Translations under genes and position numbers: made by a program | Notes under the pieces: generated by a model | Databases searched by the model: none | Told to the model about the DNA's origin: nothing | What the model saw: only the letters and a program-made list of their open reading frames with translations | In this document: positions 32,668 through 41,448 of the stretch, piece after piece | Position numbering within the stretch: the stretch's first letter is position 1 | Layout of the letters: the number at the start of each line of letters is the position of its first letter | Assembly: GCF_036347135.1 (NCBI RefSeq) | Contig: NZ_CP108938.1 | Location: 1,550,001-1,614,000, forward strand | Length of the DNA stretch: 64,000 nucleotides | Direction of reading: 5' to 3' | Source of the DNA: Streptomyces sp. NBC_00775 | GTDB lineage: Bacteria; Actinomycetota; Actinomycetes; Streptomycetales; Streptomycetaceae

Positions 32668-33971
32668 GTGACGCTCACCTTCCTCGCGAACTTGCGGGCA
32701 GCTGGGGCGAGCGCGGCCGTCAGGAGAGCGGTGACGGGGGCGCCCGCTCGGGCGGCGAGGGTGGCCTGGAGGGGGATCATGGCGCGGATTCCGCCGCCGA
32801 CGGCTCGTTGGGTGAGCGGGGGTGAGGGGTTCAGGACGGCGTGGAAGAGCGGGCGGGCGGAGGTCGCGGCGTAGGCGAGGGTGAGGGCTCCGCGGAGGGT
32901 GTCTGTCACAGGGGTCGGTGAAAGGCGGGGAGCGGGGCCAGGGCTTGGACTTGGACCTGGGCGGCCTGGGCCTGGACTTGGACTTGGGGTGACGCCGGGT
33001 GTTTGGTCGAGGCTCGCTCTCGCTCCGCCAAGGGGCGTCGACTCAGGGGCTGTTGGGGTGTCCCCGGCGGGCTGTGACCGTGCAGCCGCGGGGTGCCCGG
33101 GCTGCCCTGTGCCTGCCGGGCTGTTCGCCAATGCCCAGGCCAGCGCACCGGTCGTGGCCAGCGCGGTCAGCGGTGCCACCGGCGAACCACCCTGCGTCTC
33201 GCCGCGCGACACCATGGTCATCGCGAGGGTGTGGGTGGCCACGGCGAGGGCAGAGGGGAGGGCGCGTCGGGCGGTGCGGCAGGCGGCGGTCACGCCGGGG
33301 AGCATGTGCGCGCTCGGAGAGGTACCTCCGGTCGCCGTAGCGCCGAGCAGTACGTCCAGGCCCCGCGCCGTGGCCATCGCCGCAGGTCCGGCGGGCGTTC
33401 GTTTGAGCGCCAGGTCATACGCCCAGACCGTGGCGGCGAGGGGCACGGCGACCGCGAGGGCGGGACGGCCCGCGCGGTCCGCCAGGGCGAGGCCCGCTGC
33501 CGTCAGAGCTCCGGCCGCCACCAGCGCTGCGGCCGGGCGTACGCGGCCGGAGGGCAACGGACGGTGCGGGCGTTCCACGGCGTCCTCGGCGCGATCGGCC
33601 CAGTCGTTCAGGGCCATGCCCGCCTCGTACAGACAGACGGAGGAACCGATGGCGAGGAGGGTGCGGGAGTTCGGGCGGACGCCGATGGCGGCGGCCCCCG
33701 CGAGAGCGTCTCCGGGGACGGTGAACAGGGCGGGCAGCCGGAGAAGTTCAGCCCAGGCCCGGGCCTGCTCCCACGCCCGCGGGCCCAGTCGGGCCAACCC
33801 AGCGAACCCGGTCGCCCCGGCCACCCCGGCCACCCCGGTCGCCCCGATCGCCCCGGAATACCCGCCACTCGCGGCCAACGTGCCTGACCCGGCCGACCCA
33901 CTAGACCCACTCGACCAGGCCGTCACACCCGACCTGGCCAACCTCCCCGCTCCCACCCCTCGCACCGTCAC
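32664..33971 (-). CDS. eboC: UbiA-family prenyltransferase (SCO3242 family, EboC-like)
   Basis: 435-residue membrane protein with a UbiA core: prenyl-diphosphate binding motif NDWADRAEDAVERPHRPLP (NDxxDxxxD), several Ala/Leu helices (AALVAAGALTAAGLALADRA; AVAVPLAATVWAYDLALKR) and a final helical segment. Two unusual low-complexity parts are seen: an N-terminal Gly/Ala/Ser leader (GYSGAIGATGVAGVAGATGF) and a ~75-residue Pro/Gly/Ser insert (for example TPSPSPGPGRPGPSPSPGP). The start is GTG 33971 in a GTGA overlap with inositol-phosphate synthase. It should attach a prenyl group to a polar acceptor, possibly the cyclitol phosphate made by its neighbour (inference). Confidence 0.82.
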   Translation of the reverse strand: MTVRGVGAGRLARSGVTAWSSGSSGSAGSGTLAASGGYSGAIGATGVAGVAGATGFAGLARLGPRAWEQARAWAELLRLPALFTVPGDALAGAAAIGVRPNSRTLLAIGSSVCLYEAGMALNDWADRAEDAVERPHRPLPSGRVRPAAALVAAGALTAAGLALADRAGRPALAVAVPLAATVWAYDLALKRTPAGPAAMATARGLDVLLGATATGGTSPSAHMLPGVTAACRTARRALPSALAVATHTLAMTMVSRGETQGGSPVAPLTALATTGALAWALANSPAGTGQPGHPAAARSQPAGDTPTAPESTPLGGARASLDQTPGVTPSPSPGPGRPGPSPSPGPAPRLSPTPVTDTLRGALTLAYAATSARPLFHAVLNPSPPLTQRAVGGGIRAMIPLQATLAARAGAPVTALLTAALAPAARKFARKVSVT

Positions 33972-35191
33972 CGGACCTCCCCGGAGAGGGCCCGAAGCCG
34001 AGCCGCAAACCCGCCCAGCGCCGCGTACTGCTCCCCCAGCGCAGCGGGCCCCTTCCCCACCGGGTCCTTGAAGTAGAAGCCGAGTTCGGTCAATGGGCCG
34101 GTGAGGCCTGCCTCGTGGGCGCGGGCCGTCAGGCGGGCGAGGTCGAGAATCAGGGGGGCCGCGAGCGCGGAGTCGCAGCCCTGCCAGGTGGTCTGGAGGA
34201 ACATCCGCGTGCCGAGGAAGCCGTCGAAGGCGATGTGGTCCCAGGCGGTCTTCCAGTCGCCGAGGGCGGGGACGTCGTCGATGTGGGTCTCGCCCTCCGG
34301 GGCCGTGCCGAGGGTGTCCGCCAGCACGCGCTCCTTGCCGGCGTTCTTGGCCGCGGCGGCGGCCGGGTCGGCGAGGGCCGCTCCGTCGCCGCCGCCCAGG
34401 AGGTTCGTGCCGGACCAGGCGCGGACCGCCAGCGCGCGCTGGGCGAACATCGGGCCGAGCACCGACCGGAGCAGCGTCTGGCCGGTCTTGCCGTCGCGCC
34501 CCGCGTAGGGCAGCCCGCTGGACTCGGCCAAGGACGCCAGAGCCGGGTGGTGCAGGCCCGTCGAGGGGGTGAAGTTCACGTAGGGGCAGCCGGCCCGCAG
34601 CGCTGCCGCCGCGTACAGAGAGCTCGGTGGCAGCGGCGTCCCTCCGCGAGCCCCCGCCACGAAGGCCGTCCCTCCGTGCGCGCGCTCCAGGGATGCCGTC
34701 TCGGTGGGCGCGTACTCCGTGGAGGCGATCCCGACGGGCGTCGGCTCCGTCGAGGCCACGTTCACCACCACCGCCCGGGCCAGTCCGCACCGGCGTACGA
34801 AGTCCCGTATGTCCGTCGCGAAGGCGTCCACCAGCTCGGTCGGCTCGCGGGTGTCGCCAGGGGCCGGCCCTCCGGGGCGGATCTCCCGGTCGGCGGCCGC
34901 CAGTTCGGCCGTGATCGCCGAGGGGAGGCCGTGCGGGAGTACGCCGCCGGCGACCAGGGCCTCCGCGCGCTTGGGGAGCGGGCAGTCCACCGTGTCGTGG
35001 CCGCCGAAGACGAGGGACGGCAGGGCGGGCAGACCGCAGTCGGCGAGGAGGTCGGTTTCGGTGACCATGCCCGTCGGGGCATGCAGGCCGGCGGTGACGG
35101 CCGCGCAGCCCGCGATGACGGTGGTGGCGACGGAGCCGCGCGCTCCGATCAGCCACACCCCCACCCGGGGTTCGGAAAGGGACGCGGGCAT
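33968..35191 (-). CDS. inositol-3-phosphate synthase family protein
   Basis: 407-residue NAD-dependent sugar-phosphate cyclase related to myo-inositol-1/3-phosphate synthase. N-terminal Rossmann motif VGVWLIGARGSVATTV; TELVDAFATDIRDFVRR; VNFTPSTG; GRDGKTGQTLLRSVLGPMF; SGTNLLGGGDG. The central block after VVVNVASTEPTP and the stretch SLYAAAALRAGCPYVNF follow the family. The reaction is glucose-6-phosphate to inositol phosphate. Start ATG 35191 has a textbook AAGGAGG five bases upstream; the ATG 18 nt earlier is less likely. It heads the ebo-like operon. A separate EboD (dehydroquinate-synthase-like cyclase) is not present. Confidence 0.86.
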   Translation of the reverse strand: MPASLSEPRVGVWLIGARGSVATTVIAGCAAVTAGLHAPTGMVTETDLLADCGLPALPSLVFGGHDTVDCPLPKRAEALVAGGVLPHGLPSAITAELAAADREIRPGGPAPGDTREPTELVDAFATDIRDFVRRCGLARAVVVNVASTEPTPVGIASTEYAPTETASLERAHGGTAFVAGARGGTPLPPSSLYAAAALRAGCPYVNFTPSTGLHHPALASLAESSGLPYAGRDGKTGQTLLRSVLGPMFAQRALAVRAWSGTNLLGGGDGAALADPAAAAAKNAGKERVLADTLGTAPEGETHIDDVPALGDWKTAWDHIAFDGFLGTRMFLQTTWQGCDSALAAPLILDLARLTARAHEAGLTGPLTELGFYFKDPVGKGPAALGEQYAALGGFAARLRALSGEVR

Positions 35192-35278
35192 GGGCAGCCT
35201 CCTTGTCATACGGCAGCTCGAACGTCGGTTCCTGCGTCAGCTCGTGCGTCGGCCATGGAGAAAGCGAGGGGTGGAGAC

Positions 35279-35310
35279 GGCGGGCGGGAGTACGGCGTCT
35301 CCCGCCCGCC
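35279..35310 (-). terminator. strong hairpin between sugar dehydrogenase and ebo-like operon
   Basis: Perfect 12-bp stem GGCGGGCGGGAG/CTCCCGCCCGCC with an 8-nt loop, 70 nt beyond the sugar dehydrogenase stop (minus strand). It should end the upstream sugar operon and separate it from the ebo-like operon, whose promoter must then lie between 35192 and 35278. Confidence 0.7.
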
Positions 35311-35380
35311 GCCGTTCAGTCGCCCGGCGAAGCCGTACCAGCCGAGGGCTTCCAGGGCAGCTCCTTGGTCACCCCTCCCG

Positions 35381-37897
35381 TCAGCCCGTCGTGAAGGTGA
35401 AGTCGTCCACGTCGTAGAGCGCGCCGGGTCCGCTTCCCTTGAAGACGAGGTAGAGCGTGGTGGTGCCGCGCGGCGCACCGGAGAGATCCGCGGTCACGTC
35501 CTGGAAGGTGTCCCAGCCACCGGTCACCGGCACGGTCGCGGTGCCCAGTACCCGGCCGGTCTTGGAGCCCGCGCGGACCTCCAGGGTGCCGCCCGAACCG
35601 GCGGACGAGATACGTGCCGTGATCTTCTTGGCATCGCTCAGGACGTACGGCGTGAACGAGATCCAGTCCCCGTTGTCGATGTCGCCGACCGTCTTGCCGC
35701 CGTGCGCGGTGTCCTTCGACTGGACCGTGATCCCGGAGGCGTTGCCGTAGTGCTCGGCCTGGCGGTGCCTGGGCTGGGTGACATTCTGGTCGTGGCTGGT
35801 CAGCGGGGCCTGGCCGCCTCCTCCGCCGTCCGTGTACTCGGCGTCGAAGACTCCGAAGATGTTGGCGTCGTCGTCGTGGCCGTTGCCCGCGCCGGTGTCG
35901 ATGGTGCCGCTGCATCCGTTGGCCGAGGTCAGCAGGTGGCCGTGACTGTCGTGGCCGAGGATGAAGTTGACCTTCACCTTGGAGCAGTCGATCGTCCCGT
36001 CCTCCGGGTCGGTCACCTTCACCTTGAAGGGAACGGTGTCCCCGAAGCTGAACAGCTGGCCGTCACGGGGAAGTTCGAGCGTCACCTTGGGCGCGGTGTT
36101 GCCGACCACGACCTGCACGCTCGCGCTTCCCGTGCGCCCGCCGGGGTCCTTGGCCGTCACCGTCGCCGTGTACGTGCCGTTCTTCTTGTACTTGTGCGTA
36201 GGGTTCGGTGCCGTCGACTTGCCTCCGTCGCCGAAGTCCCAGCTGTACGTGAGGGCGTCACCGTCGGCGTCGGTCGAACCGGCGGAGGAGAAGCGGACCT
36301 TGAGCGGTGCCTGGCCCGAGGTGCGGTCGGCCGCCGCCTGCGGCACGGGCGAGTGGCCGTCGGTGGCGTTCTCGATGCGGTACAGGCCCGAGTTCTCGTC
36401 GCCGCCGAACCAGGCGGTGCCGTAGTCGAGGACGTACAGCGCGCCGTCGGGTCCGAACGCCATGTCCATCACCTGAGTGCCGGTCCACGGAACGGAGTTG
36501 ATGGACTGCACGGCGCCGGAGGAATCGCTCACGATCCGCTTGATCCAGCGGCGGCCGAACTCTCCGGCGAAGAAGTTCCCGTCGTACGCCTGCGGGAACT
36601 TCACCGGCGAGTCGAGCGAGGCGTCGTAGTGGTAGACCGGGCCGCCCATCGGGGACTCCGAGCCGCTGCCGAACTCCGGGACGGACGCGCCGTCGTAGGG
36701 GATCCAGGCGGGCTGGGCCGGGGGCAGGTCGGTGAGGCCGGTGTTGTGCGGGGAGGTGTTCTTCGGCGCGTCGCAGTCGAAGGCCGCGCCGGAGGTCTTG
36801 GTCGCGAAGTCGTAGTCCACGTAGGCGTCGTTCTTGCCGGTGCAGTACGGCCAGCCGAAGTTGCCGGGGGCGGTGACGCGGGCGAACTCGACCTGGCCGC
36901 CGGGACCGCGCGTGGGGTCGGCCGCGCCGGCGTCCGGGCCGTAGTCACCGACGTAGAGAATGCCGGTCGCTTTGTCGACGCTGAAGCGGAACGGATTGCG
37001 GAAGCCCATCGCGTAGATCTCGGGGCGCGTCTTGTCGGTGCCGGGGGCGAAGAGGTTGCCGTCGGGGATGGAGTACGAGCCGTCGGCGTTCACCTTGATG
37101 CGCAGGATCTTGCCGCGCAGGTCGTTGGTGTTGCCGGCCGAACGCTGGGCGTCGAAGGCCGGGTTGCGGTCGGCGCGCTCGTCGATGGGGGTGAAGCCGT
37201 CCGACTGGAACGGGTTGGAGTCGTCCCCGGTGGAGAGATAGAGGTTCCCGGCCGCGTCGAAGTCGATGTCGCCGCCGACGTGGCAGCAGATGCCGCGCGA
37301 GGTCTGGACGTCGAGGATCTTCTTCTCGCTGGCGTTGTCGAGGGTGCCGTCGGCCTTGAGGACGAAGCGCGAGAGGCGGTTGACGCCGTCGAAGGGCGCG
37401 AAGTCCGCGGCGGTGCCCGTCTCCGGGGCATCGCCCGCGGGGGTGTTCAGGGGCGGTGCGTAGTAGAGGTAGATGTAGCGGTTGGCGGTGAAGTCGGGGT
37501 CGATGCCGACGCCCTGCAGGCCTTCCTCGTCGTGCGAGTAGACATCGAGCTTGCCCGCGAGCTTGGTGTTGCCCGCCGCGTCGGTGAGGCGGAGTTCGCC
37601 GTCGCGTGAGGTGTGCAGGACCGAGCGGTCGGGGAGCACGGCGAGCGACATGGGCTCGCCGACCTCGGGTTCGCCCTTGGCGAGGGTGACTTGCTGGAAG
37701 TCCTCGGCCGCGGCGGCAGTGGTGGCGGACGGGTCGGCGACGGCTGCGCCGGCCTGGGGTGTGGTGAGGGTGAGGGAGGCGGCCGTGAGCAGCGCGCCGC
37801 TCAGCAGGGCGAGTGCCCCGCGGAGTCTCGGACGTCTGAAGTGGCTGGTGTTCTTCCTGCTCTTCCTGTTCTTCGTGTTTCTGGCGTACGGGTGCAC
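35381..37897 (-). CDS. secreted PQQ-type sugar dehydrogenase with PKD and CBM regions
   Basis: 838-residue exported protein. The signal region is basic then hydrophobic (ALALLSGALLTAASLTLTTP). A soluble glucose/sorbosone dehydrogenase-type beta-propeller follows (EEGLQGVGIDPDFTANRYIY; GGDIDFDAAGNLYLSTGDD; GFRNPFRFSVDKATGILYVG; FFAGEFGRRWIKRIV; DMAFGPDGALYVLDYGTAWF). A PKD domain comes next (AGSTDADGDALTYSWDFGDG), and at the end a CBM6-like carbohydrate-binding beta domain (QAEHYGNASGITVQ). GTG 37897 has GGAGG six bases upstream; upstream frame to 37960 is unlikely. It probably oxidises an external sugar whose product is taken up by the ABC system of the same operon. Confidence 0.86.
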   Translation of the reverse strand: MHPYARNTKNRKSRKNTSHFRRPRLRGALALLSGALLTAASLTLTTPQAGAAVADPSATTAAAAEDFQQVTLAKGEPEVGEPMSLAVLPDRSVLHTSRDGELRLTDAAGNTKLAGKLDVYSHDEEGLQGVGIDPDFTANRYIYLYYAPPLNTPAGDAPETGTAADFAPFDGVNRLSRFVLKADGTLDNASEKKILDVQTSRGICCHVGGDIDFDAAGNLYLSTGDDSNPFQSDGFTPIDERADRNPAFDAQRSAGNTNDLRGKILRIKVNADGSYSIPDGNLFAPGTDKTRPEIYAMGFRNPFRFSVDKATGILYVGDYGPDAGAADPTRGPGGQVEFARVTAPGNFGWPYCTGKNDAYVDYDFATKTSGAAFDCDAPKNTSPHNTGLTDLPPAQPAWIPYDGASVPEFGSGSESPMGGPVYHYDASLDSPVKFPQAYDGNFFAGEFGRRWIKRIVSDSSGAVQSINSVPWTGTQVMDMAFGPDGALYVLDYGTAWFGGDENSGLYRIENATDGHSPVPQAAADRTSGQAPLKVRFSSAGSTDADGDALTYSWDFGDGGKSTAPNPTHKYKKNGTYTATVTAKDPGGRTGSASVQVVVGNTAPKVTLELPRDGQLFSFGDTVPFKVKVTDPEDGTIDCSKVKVNFILGHDSHGHLLTSANGCSGTIDTGAGNGHDDDANIFGVFDAEYTDGGGGGQAPLTSHDQNVTQPRHRQAEHYGNASGITVQSKDTAHGGKTVGDIDNGDWISFTPYVLSDAKKITARISSAGSGGTLEVRAGSKTGRVLGTATVPVTGGWDTFQDVTADLSGAPRGTTTLYLVFKGSGPGALYDVDDFTFTTG

Positions 37898-37990
37898 GAA
37901 ATGCCTCCATGAAGGGGCTGGTCGTACGGGTGGGTGCGTGACGCCGGGGTGCGCCGTCACCCCGGAAGCATGGGAACTCTGTGTCGCGGC

Positions 37991-38995
37991 CTAGTCGTTG
38001 CCGCCGAACGCCGCGTCGAACGAAGCCGACGGCGGCTCGAAGTCGTATGCCTTGAGGCGGGTCAGGGCCTCGGGTGCGCCCTGGAGCCGGTCCATGCCGG
38101 CGTCCTCCCACTCGACGGAGACGGGGCCCGTGTAGTCGATGGAGCGCAGCATCCGGAAGACGTCCTCCCAGGGGACGTCGCCGTGGCCCGCGGAGACGAA
38201 GTCCCAGCCGCGGCGCGGGTCACCCCAGGGCAGGTGCGAGCCGAGGCGGCCGTTGCGTCCGTCCAGCCGCTTGCGGGCTTCCTTGCAGTCGACGTGGTAG
38301 ATCCGGTCGCGGAAGTCGTAGAGGAAGCCGACCGGGTCAAGGTCCTGCCACACGAAGTGCGAGGGGTCGAAGTTCAGCCCGAAGGCGGGACGGTGGTCAA
38401 CTGCCGCCAGCGCCCGGTGCGTTGTCCAGTAGTCGTACGCGATCTCGCTCGGGTGGACCTCGTGCGCGAACCGCACGCCCTGCGCGTCGAAGACGTCCAG
38501 GATCGGGTTCCAGCGCGTCGCGAAGTCCTCGTAACCGCGCTCGATCATCGACTCGGAAGCGGGTGGGAACATCGCGACGAGGTGCCAGATGGCCGAGCCG
38601 GTGAACCCGATGACGGTGTCGACGCTGAAGGCCGCCGCCGCGCGTGCGGTGTCGGCGATCTCGGCGGCGGACCGCTGGCGTACGCCCTCCGGTTCGCCGT
38701 CGCCCCAGATGCGGGCGGGCAGGATGGCCCGGTGACGCTCGTCGATGATGGCGTCGCAGACCGCCTGGCCGACCAGGTGGTTGGAGATCGCCCAGCACCT
38801 GAGGCCGTACTTGTCGAGCATCGCGTGCCGGGACTCGATGTACGAGGGGTCGGCGAGTGCCTTGTCGACCTCGAAGTGGTCGCCCCAGCAGGCGAGTTCG
38901 AGTCCGTCATAGCCGAAGTCGCGGGCGAGGCGGCAGACCTCTTCGAGGGGCAGGTCGGCCCACTGGCCGGTGAAGAGCGTGAAGTCGCGCGGCAT
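37991..38995 (-). CDS. sugar phosphate isomerase/epimerase
   Basis: 334-residue xylose-isomerase-like TIM barrel: [77 protein letters not shown] and [15 protein letters not shown] then [14 protein letters not shown]. Glu, Asp, His and Glu ligands are present. It lies 12 nt after the Gfo/Idh gene stop, so they are one operon. Such pairs act together on keto-sugars or inosose-like intermediates (family knowledge); the actual sugar is unknown. Start ATG 38995. Confidence 0.87.
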   Translation of the reverse strand: MPRDFTLFTGQWADLPLEEVCRLARDFGYDGLELACWGDHFEVDKALADPSYIESRHAMLDKYGLRCWAISNHLVGQAVCDAIIDERHRAILPARIWGDGEPEGVRQRSAAEIADTARAAAAFSVDTVIGFTGSAIWHLVAMFPPASESMIERGYEDFATRWNPILDVFDAQGVRFAHEVHPSEIAYDYWTTHRALAAVDHRPAFGLNFDPSHFVWQDLDPVGFLYDFRDRIYHVDCKEARKRLDGRNGRLGSHLPWGDPRRGWDFVSAGHGDVPWEDVFRMLRSIDYTGPVSVEWEDAGMDRLQGAPEALTRLKAYDFEPPSASFDAAFGGND

Positions 38996-39007
38996 TCCCG
39001 GGCCTCC

Positions 39008-40216
39008 TCAGACCGCTATGGGGGTGTAGACGGAGTTCTTCTCGGCGCTCTCCTCCACCGCCGCCAGCACGCGCTGCACTTGCAGCCCGTCGGCGAAGGA
39101 GGGTTCGGGCCGGCGGCCCTCGGCGATCGCGTGGATCAGGTCGCGGGCCTGGTGGACGAAGGTGTGCTCGTAGCCGAGGCCGTGCCCCGGCGGCCACCAG
39201 GCGTCCAGGTAGGGGTGGTCGGGTTCGGTGACGAGGATGCGCCGGAAGCCGGCGTGCGCTCCGGGCTCCGTACCGTCGTGGTACGAGAGTTCGTTGAGGC
39301 GCTCCAGGTCGAAGGCCAACGAACCCCGCTCGCCGTTGAGTTCGATGCGCAGGGCGTTCTTGCGGCCGGTGGCGTAGCGGGTGGCCTCGAAGGAGGCCAG
39401 GGCGCCCGAGGCGAAGCGGCCGGTGAACAGGGCGGCGTCGTCCACGGTGACCTGTCCGGTGCCGGTGGCCGAGACGGCGGTCAGGCCGCTGGTCGGGCCG
39501 CCGGGCAGCGGCCGTTCCCGTACGAAGGTCTCGGTGAGCGCGGACACCCCGGTCAGCCGCTCCCCCGCCAGATACTGCGCGAGGTCGACGATGTGCGCGC
39601 CCAGGTCACCGAGCGCACCCGACCCGGCCTGCTCCCTGCGCAGCCGCCAGGTCAGCGGGAACTCCGGGTCGACCAGCCAGTCCTGAAGGTACGTCACCCT
39701 GACGTGCCGCAGGCTTCCCAGCCTGCCCTCGGCCACCATCCGGCGCGCCAGTGCTGTCGCGGGCACGCGGCGGTAGTTGAAGCCGACCATCGCCAACTGG
39801 CCGCGCCCGCAGGCCTCTTCGGCCGCCGCCGTCATGGCTCTCGCCTCCTCGACGGTATTCGCGAGGGGCTTCTCGCACAGCACGTGCTTGCCGGCGGCCA
39901 GCGCGGCGAGAGCGATCTCGGCATGGCTGTCGCCCGGGGTGCAGATGTCGACGAGGTCGATGTCGTCCCGTTCGATCAGGGCGCGCCAGTCGGTCTCGGC
40001 CGCCGCCCAGCCGTGCCGGTCGGCCGCCGCGCGCACCGCGGCGCCGTCCCGCCCGCAGAGCGCGGCCAGGACAGGACGTCGGGGCAGGTCGAAGACGCGC
40101 CCTACGGTGCGCCAGCCCTGGGAGTGGGCGGCGCCCATGAAGGCGTAGCCGACCATGCCGACACGGAGCGGCGGCTTCTCGCCCTCGGTCCCCTCTGACT
40201 GCTGCGGCTGTGCCAT
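39008..40216 (-). CDS. Gfo/Idh/MocA-family oxidoreductase
   Basis: 402-residue NAD(P)-dependent oxidoreductase: Rossmann start LRVGMVGYAFMGAAHSQGWR; IDLVDICTPGDSHAEIALAA; catalytic CEKPLANTVEEA (Lys of EKP); the C-terminal beta-sheet domain has GALGDLGAHIVDLAQYLAGE. Oxidises or dehydrates a cyclic polyol or sugar. Start ATG 40216. It is 122 nt downstream of the binding-protein gene and 12 nt upstream of the isomerase gene in the same direction. Confidence 0.89.
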   Translation of the reverse strand: MAQPQQSEGTEGEKPPLRVGMVGYAFMGAAHSQGWRTVGRVFDLPRRPVLAALCGRDGAAVRAAADRHGWAAAETDWRALIERDDIDLVDICTPGDSHAEIALAALAAGKHVLCEKPLANTVEEARAMTAAAEEACGRGQLAMVGFNYRRVPATALARRMVAEGRLGSLRHVRVTYLQDWLVDPEFPLTWRLRREQAGSGALGDLGAHIVDLAQYLAGERLTGVSALTETFVRERPLPGGPTSGLTAVSATGTGQVTVDDAALFTGRFASGALASFEATRYATGRKNALRIELNGERGSLAFDLERLNELSYHDGTEPGAHAGFRRILVTEPDHPYLDAWWPPGHGLGYEHTFVHQARDLIHAIAEGRRPEPSFADGLQVQRVLAAVEESAEKNSVYTPIAV

Positions 40217-40337
40217 GCGGAATGTCCTCCTCGTCGTCGTGGCGCGGTGGGGGGTGGGGCCTGACTCACCGGGCGGGCTCCGGGGGCGCTCGCCGCCGCG
40301 GCCGGACCCGCCGGACAGATCCCCGGGGCAGGACTCC

Positions 40338-41396
40338 TCACTTGAAGCCGGTGGCCATGTACTGCTTGACGTTGTCCTTGTCGACGACGGCCGAGTACAG
40401 CGTGAGCGACGCGGGGATCTCGAACTCGGCGAGGCCGCCGACTCCCTTGCCCTGGCCGAGCGCGCGGGCGAGGTCGATCGCGGACGCGGCCATCGTCGGC
40501 GGGTACAGGACGGTGGCCTTGAGGACGCTGTCGTCCGCGTCGATGGCCTGGAAGGCGGAGAGCGCGCCCGCGCCGCCGACCATCAGGAAGTCGTCGCGCC
40601 CGGCCTGCTTGATGGCGCGCAGCGCGCCCACGCCCTGGTCGTCGTCGTGGTTCCACAGGGCGTCGAACTTCGACTGGGCCTGGAGGAGTTGGGCCATCTT
40701 GGCCTGCCCGGACTCGACGGTGAACTCGGCGGCCTGCCGGGCGACCTTCTTGATGTTCGGGTAGTTCTTGAGGGCCGCGTCGAAGCCCTGGGTGCGCTGC
40801 TTGGTGAGCTCCAGGTTGTCGAGCCCGGCGAGTTCGATGACGCGGGCGTCCTGCTTGTCCTTGAGCTTCTCGCCGATGTAGTGCCCGGCGCTGAGGCCCA
40901 TGCCGTAGTTGTCGCCGCCGATCCAACAGCGGTATGCCTGCGGGGAGTTGAAGATCCGGTCGAGGTTGACGACGGGGATTCCGGCGCGCATCGCCTGCAG
41001 GCCGACCTGGGTGAGCGCCTTGCCGTCGGCGGGCAGGACGACCAGGACGTCCACCTTCTTGTTGATCAGCGTCTCGATCTGGCCGATCTGCGCGGCCGTG
41101 TCGTTGGAGCCCTCGGTGATCTCCAGGGTGACGTCCGAGTACTTCTTGGCCCGGTTCTTGGCGTTGTCGTTGATCGCGTTGAGCCAGCCGTGGTCGGCCT
41201 GCGGGCCGGCGAAGCCGATGGTGACGTGTTTGCCGGGCTTGTCGTCGGCGGCCGGCCGGCTGTTCGCGGCAGGGTCCCCGTTATCGGTGTTCTTGGTGTC
41301 GTTGCTGGTGCAGCCGACGAGGAAGGCACCGGCCGAGACGGCGGCGGTCCCGAAGAGCAGTCCTCTGCGGCTGGTGAGGCTGGTGGGTTCTGGCAT
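40338..41396 (-). CDS. ribose-type sugar ABC transporter substrate-binding lipoprotein
   Basis: 352-residue periplasmic-binding-protein-like lipoprotein. The leader has a twin-arginine start TSRRGLLFGTAAVSAGAFLV and a lipobox ending in Cys (LVGC). The mature part is of the RbsB/LacI type: VTIGFAGPQADHGWLNAIND, DVLVVLPADGKALTQVGLQA, GIPVVNLDRIF, WNHDDDQGVGALRAIKQAG. It delivers a monosaccharide or polyol to the permease encoded just upstream. Start ATG 41396. Confidence 0.9.
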   Translation of the reverse strand: MPEPTSLTSRRGLLFGTAAVSAGAFLVGCTSNDTKNTDNGDPAANSRPAADDKPGKHVTIGFAGPQADHGWLNAINDNAKNRAKKYSDVTLEITEGSNDTAAQIGQIETLINKKVDVLVVLPADGKALTQVGLQAMRAGIPVVNLDRIFNSPQAYRCWIGGDNYGMGLSAGHYIGEKLKDKQDARVIELAGLDNLELTKQRTQGFDAALKNYPNIKKVARQAAEFTVESGQAKMAQLLQAQSKFDALWNHDDDQGVGALRAIKQAGRDDFLMVGGAGALSAFQAIDADDSVLKATVLYPPTMAASAIDLARALGQGKGVGGLAEFEIPASLTLYSAVVDKDNVKQYMATGFK

Positions 41397-41448
41397 GACG
41401 GTGGACCCTTCCCATGTCAGGTCTGTGGTGCGCGTGATGCGCTACGGC

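Noticed and set aside
34115..37609. A 1164-residue open frame on the plus strand
   Set aside because: It runs antisense to inositol synthase and the sugar dehydrogenase and has Val/Gly/Arg-rich, motif-free sequence; it is an artefact of high third-position GC.
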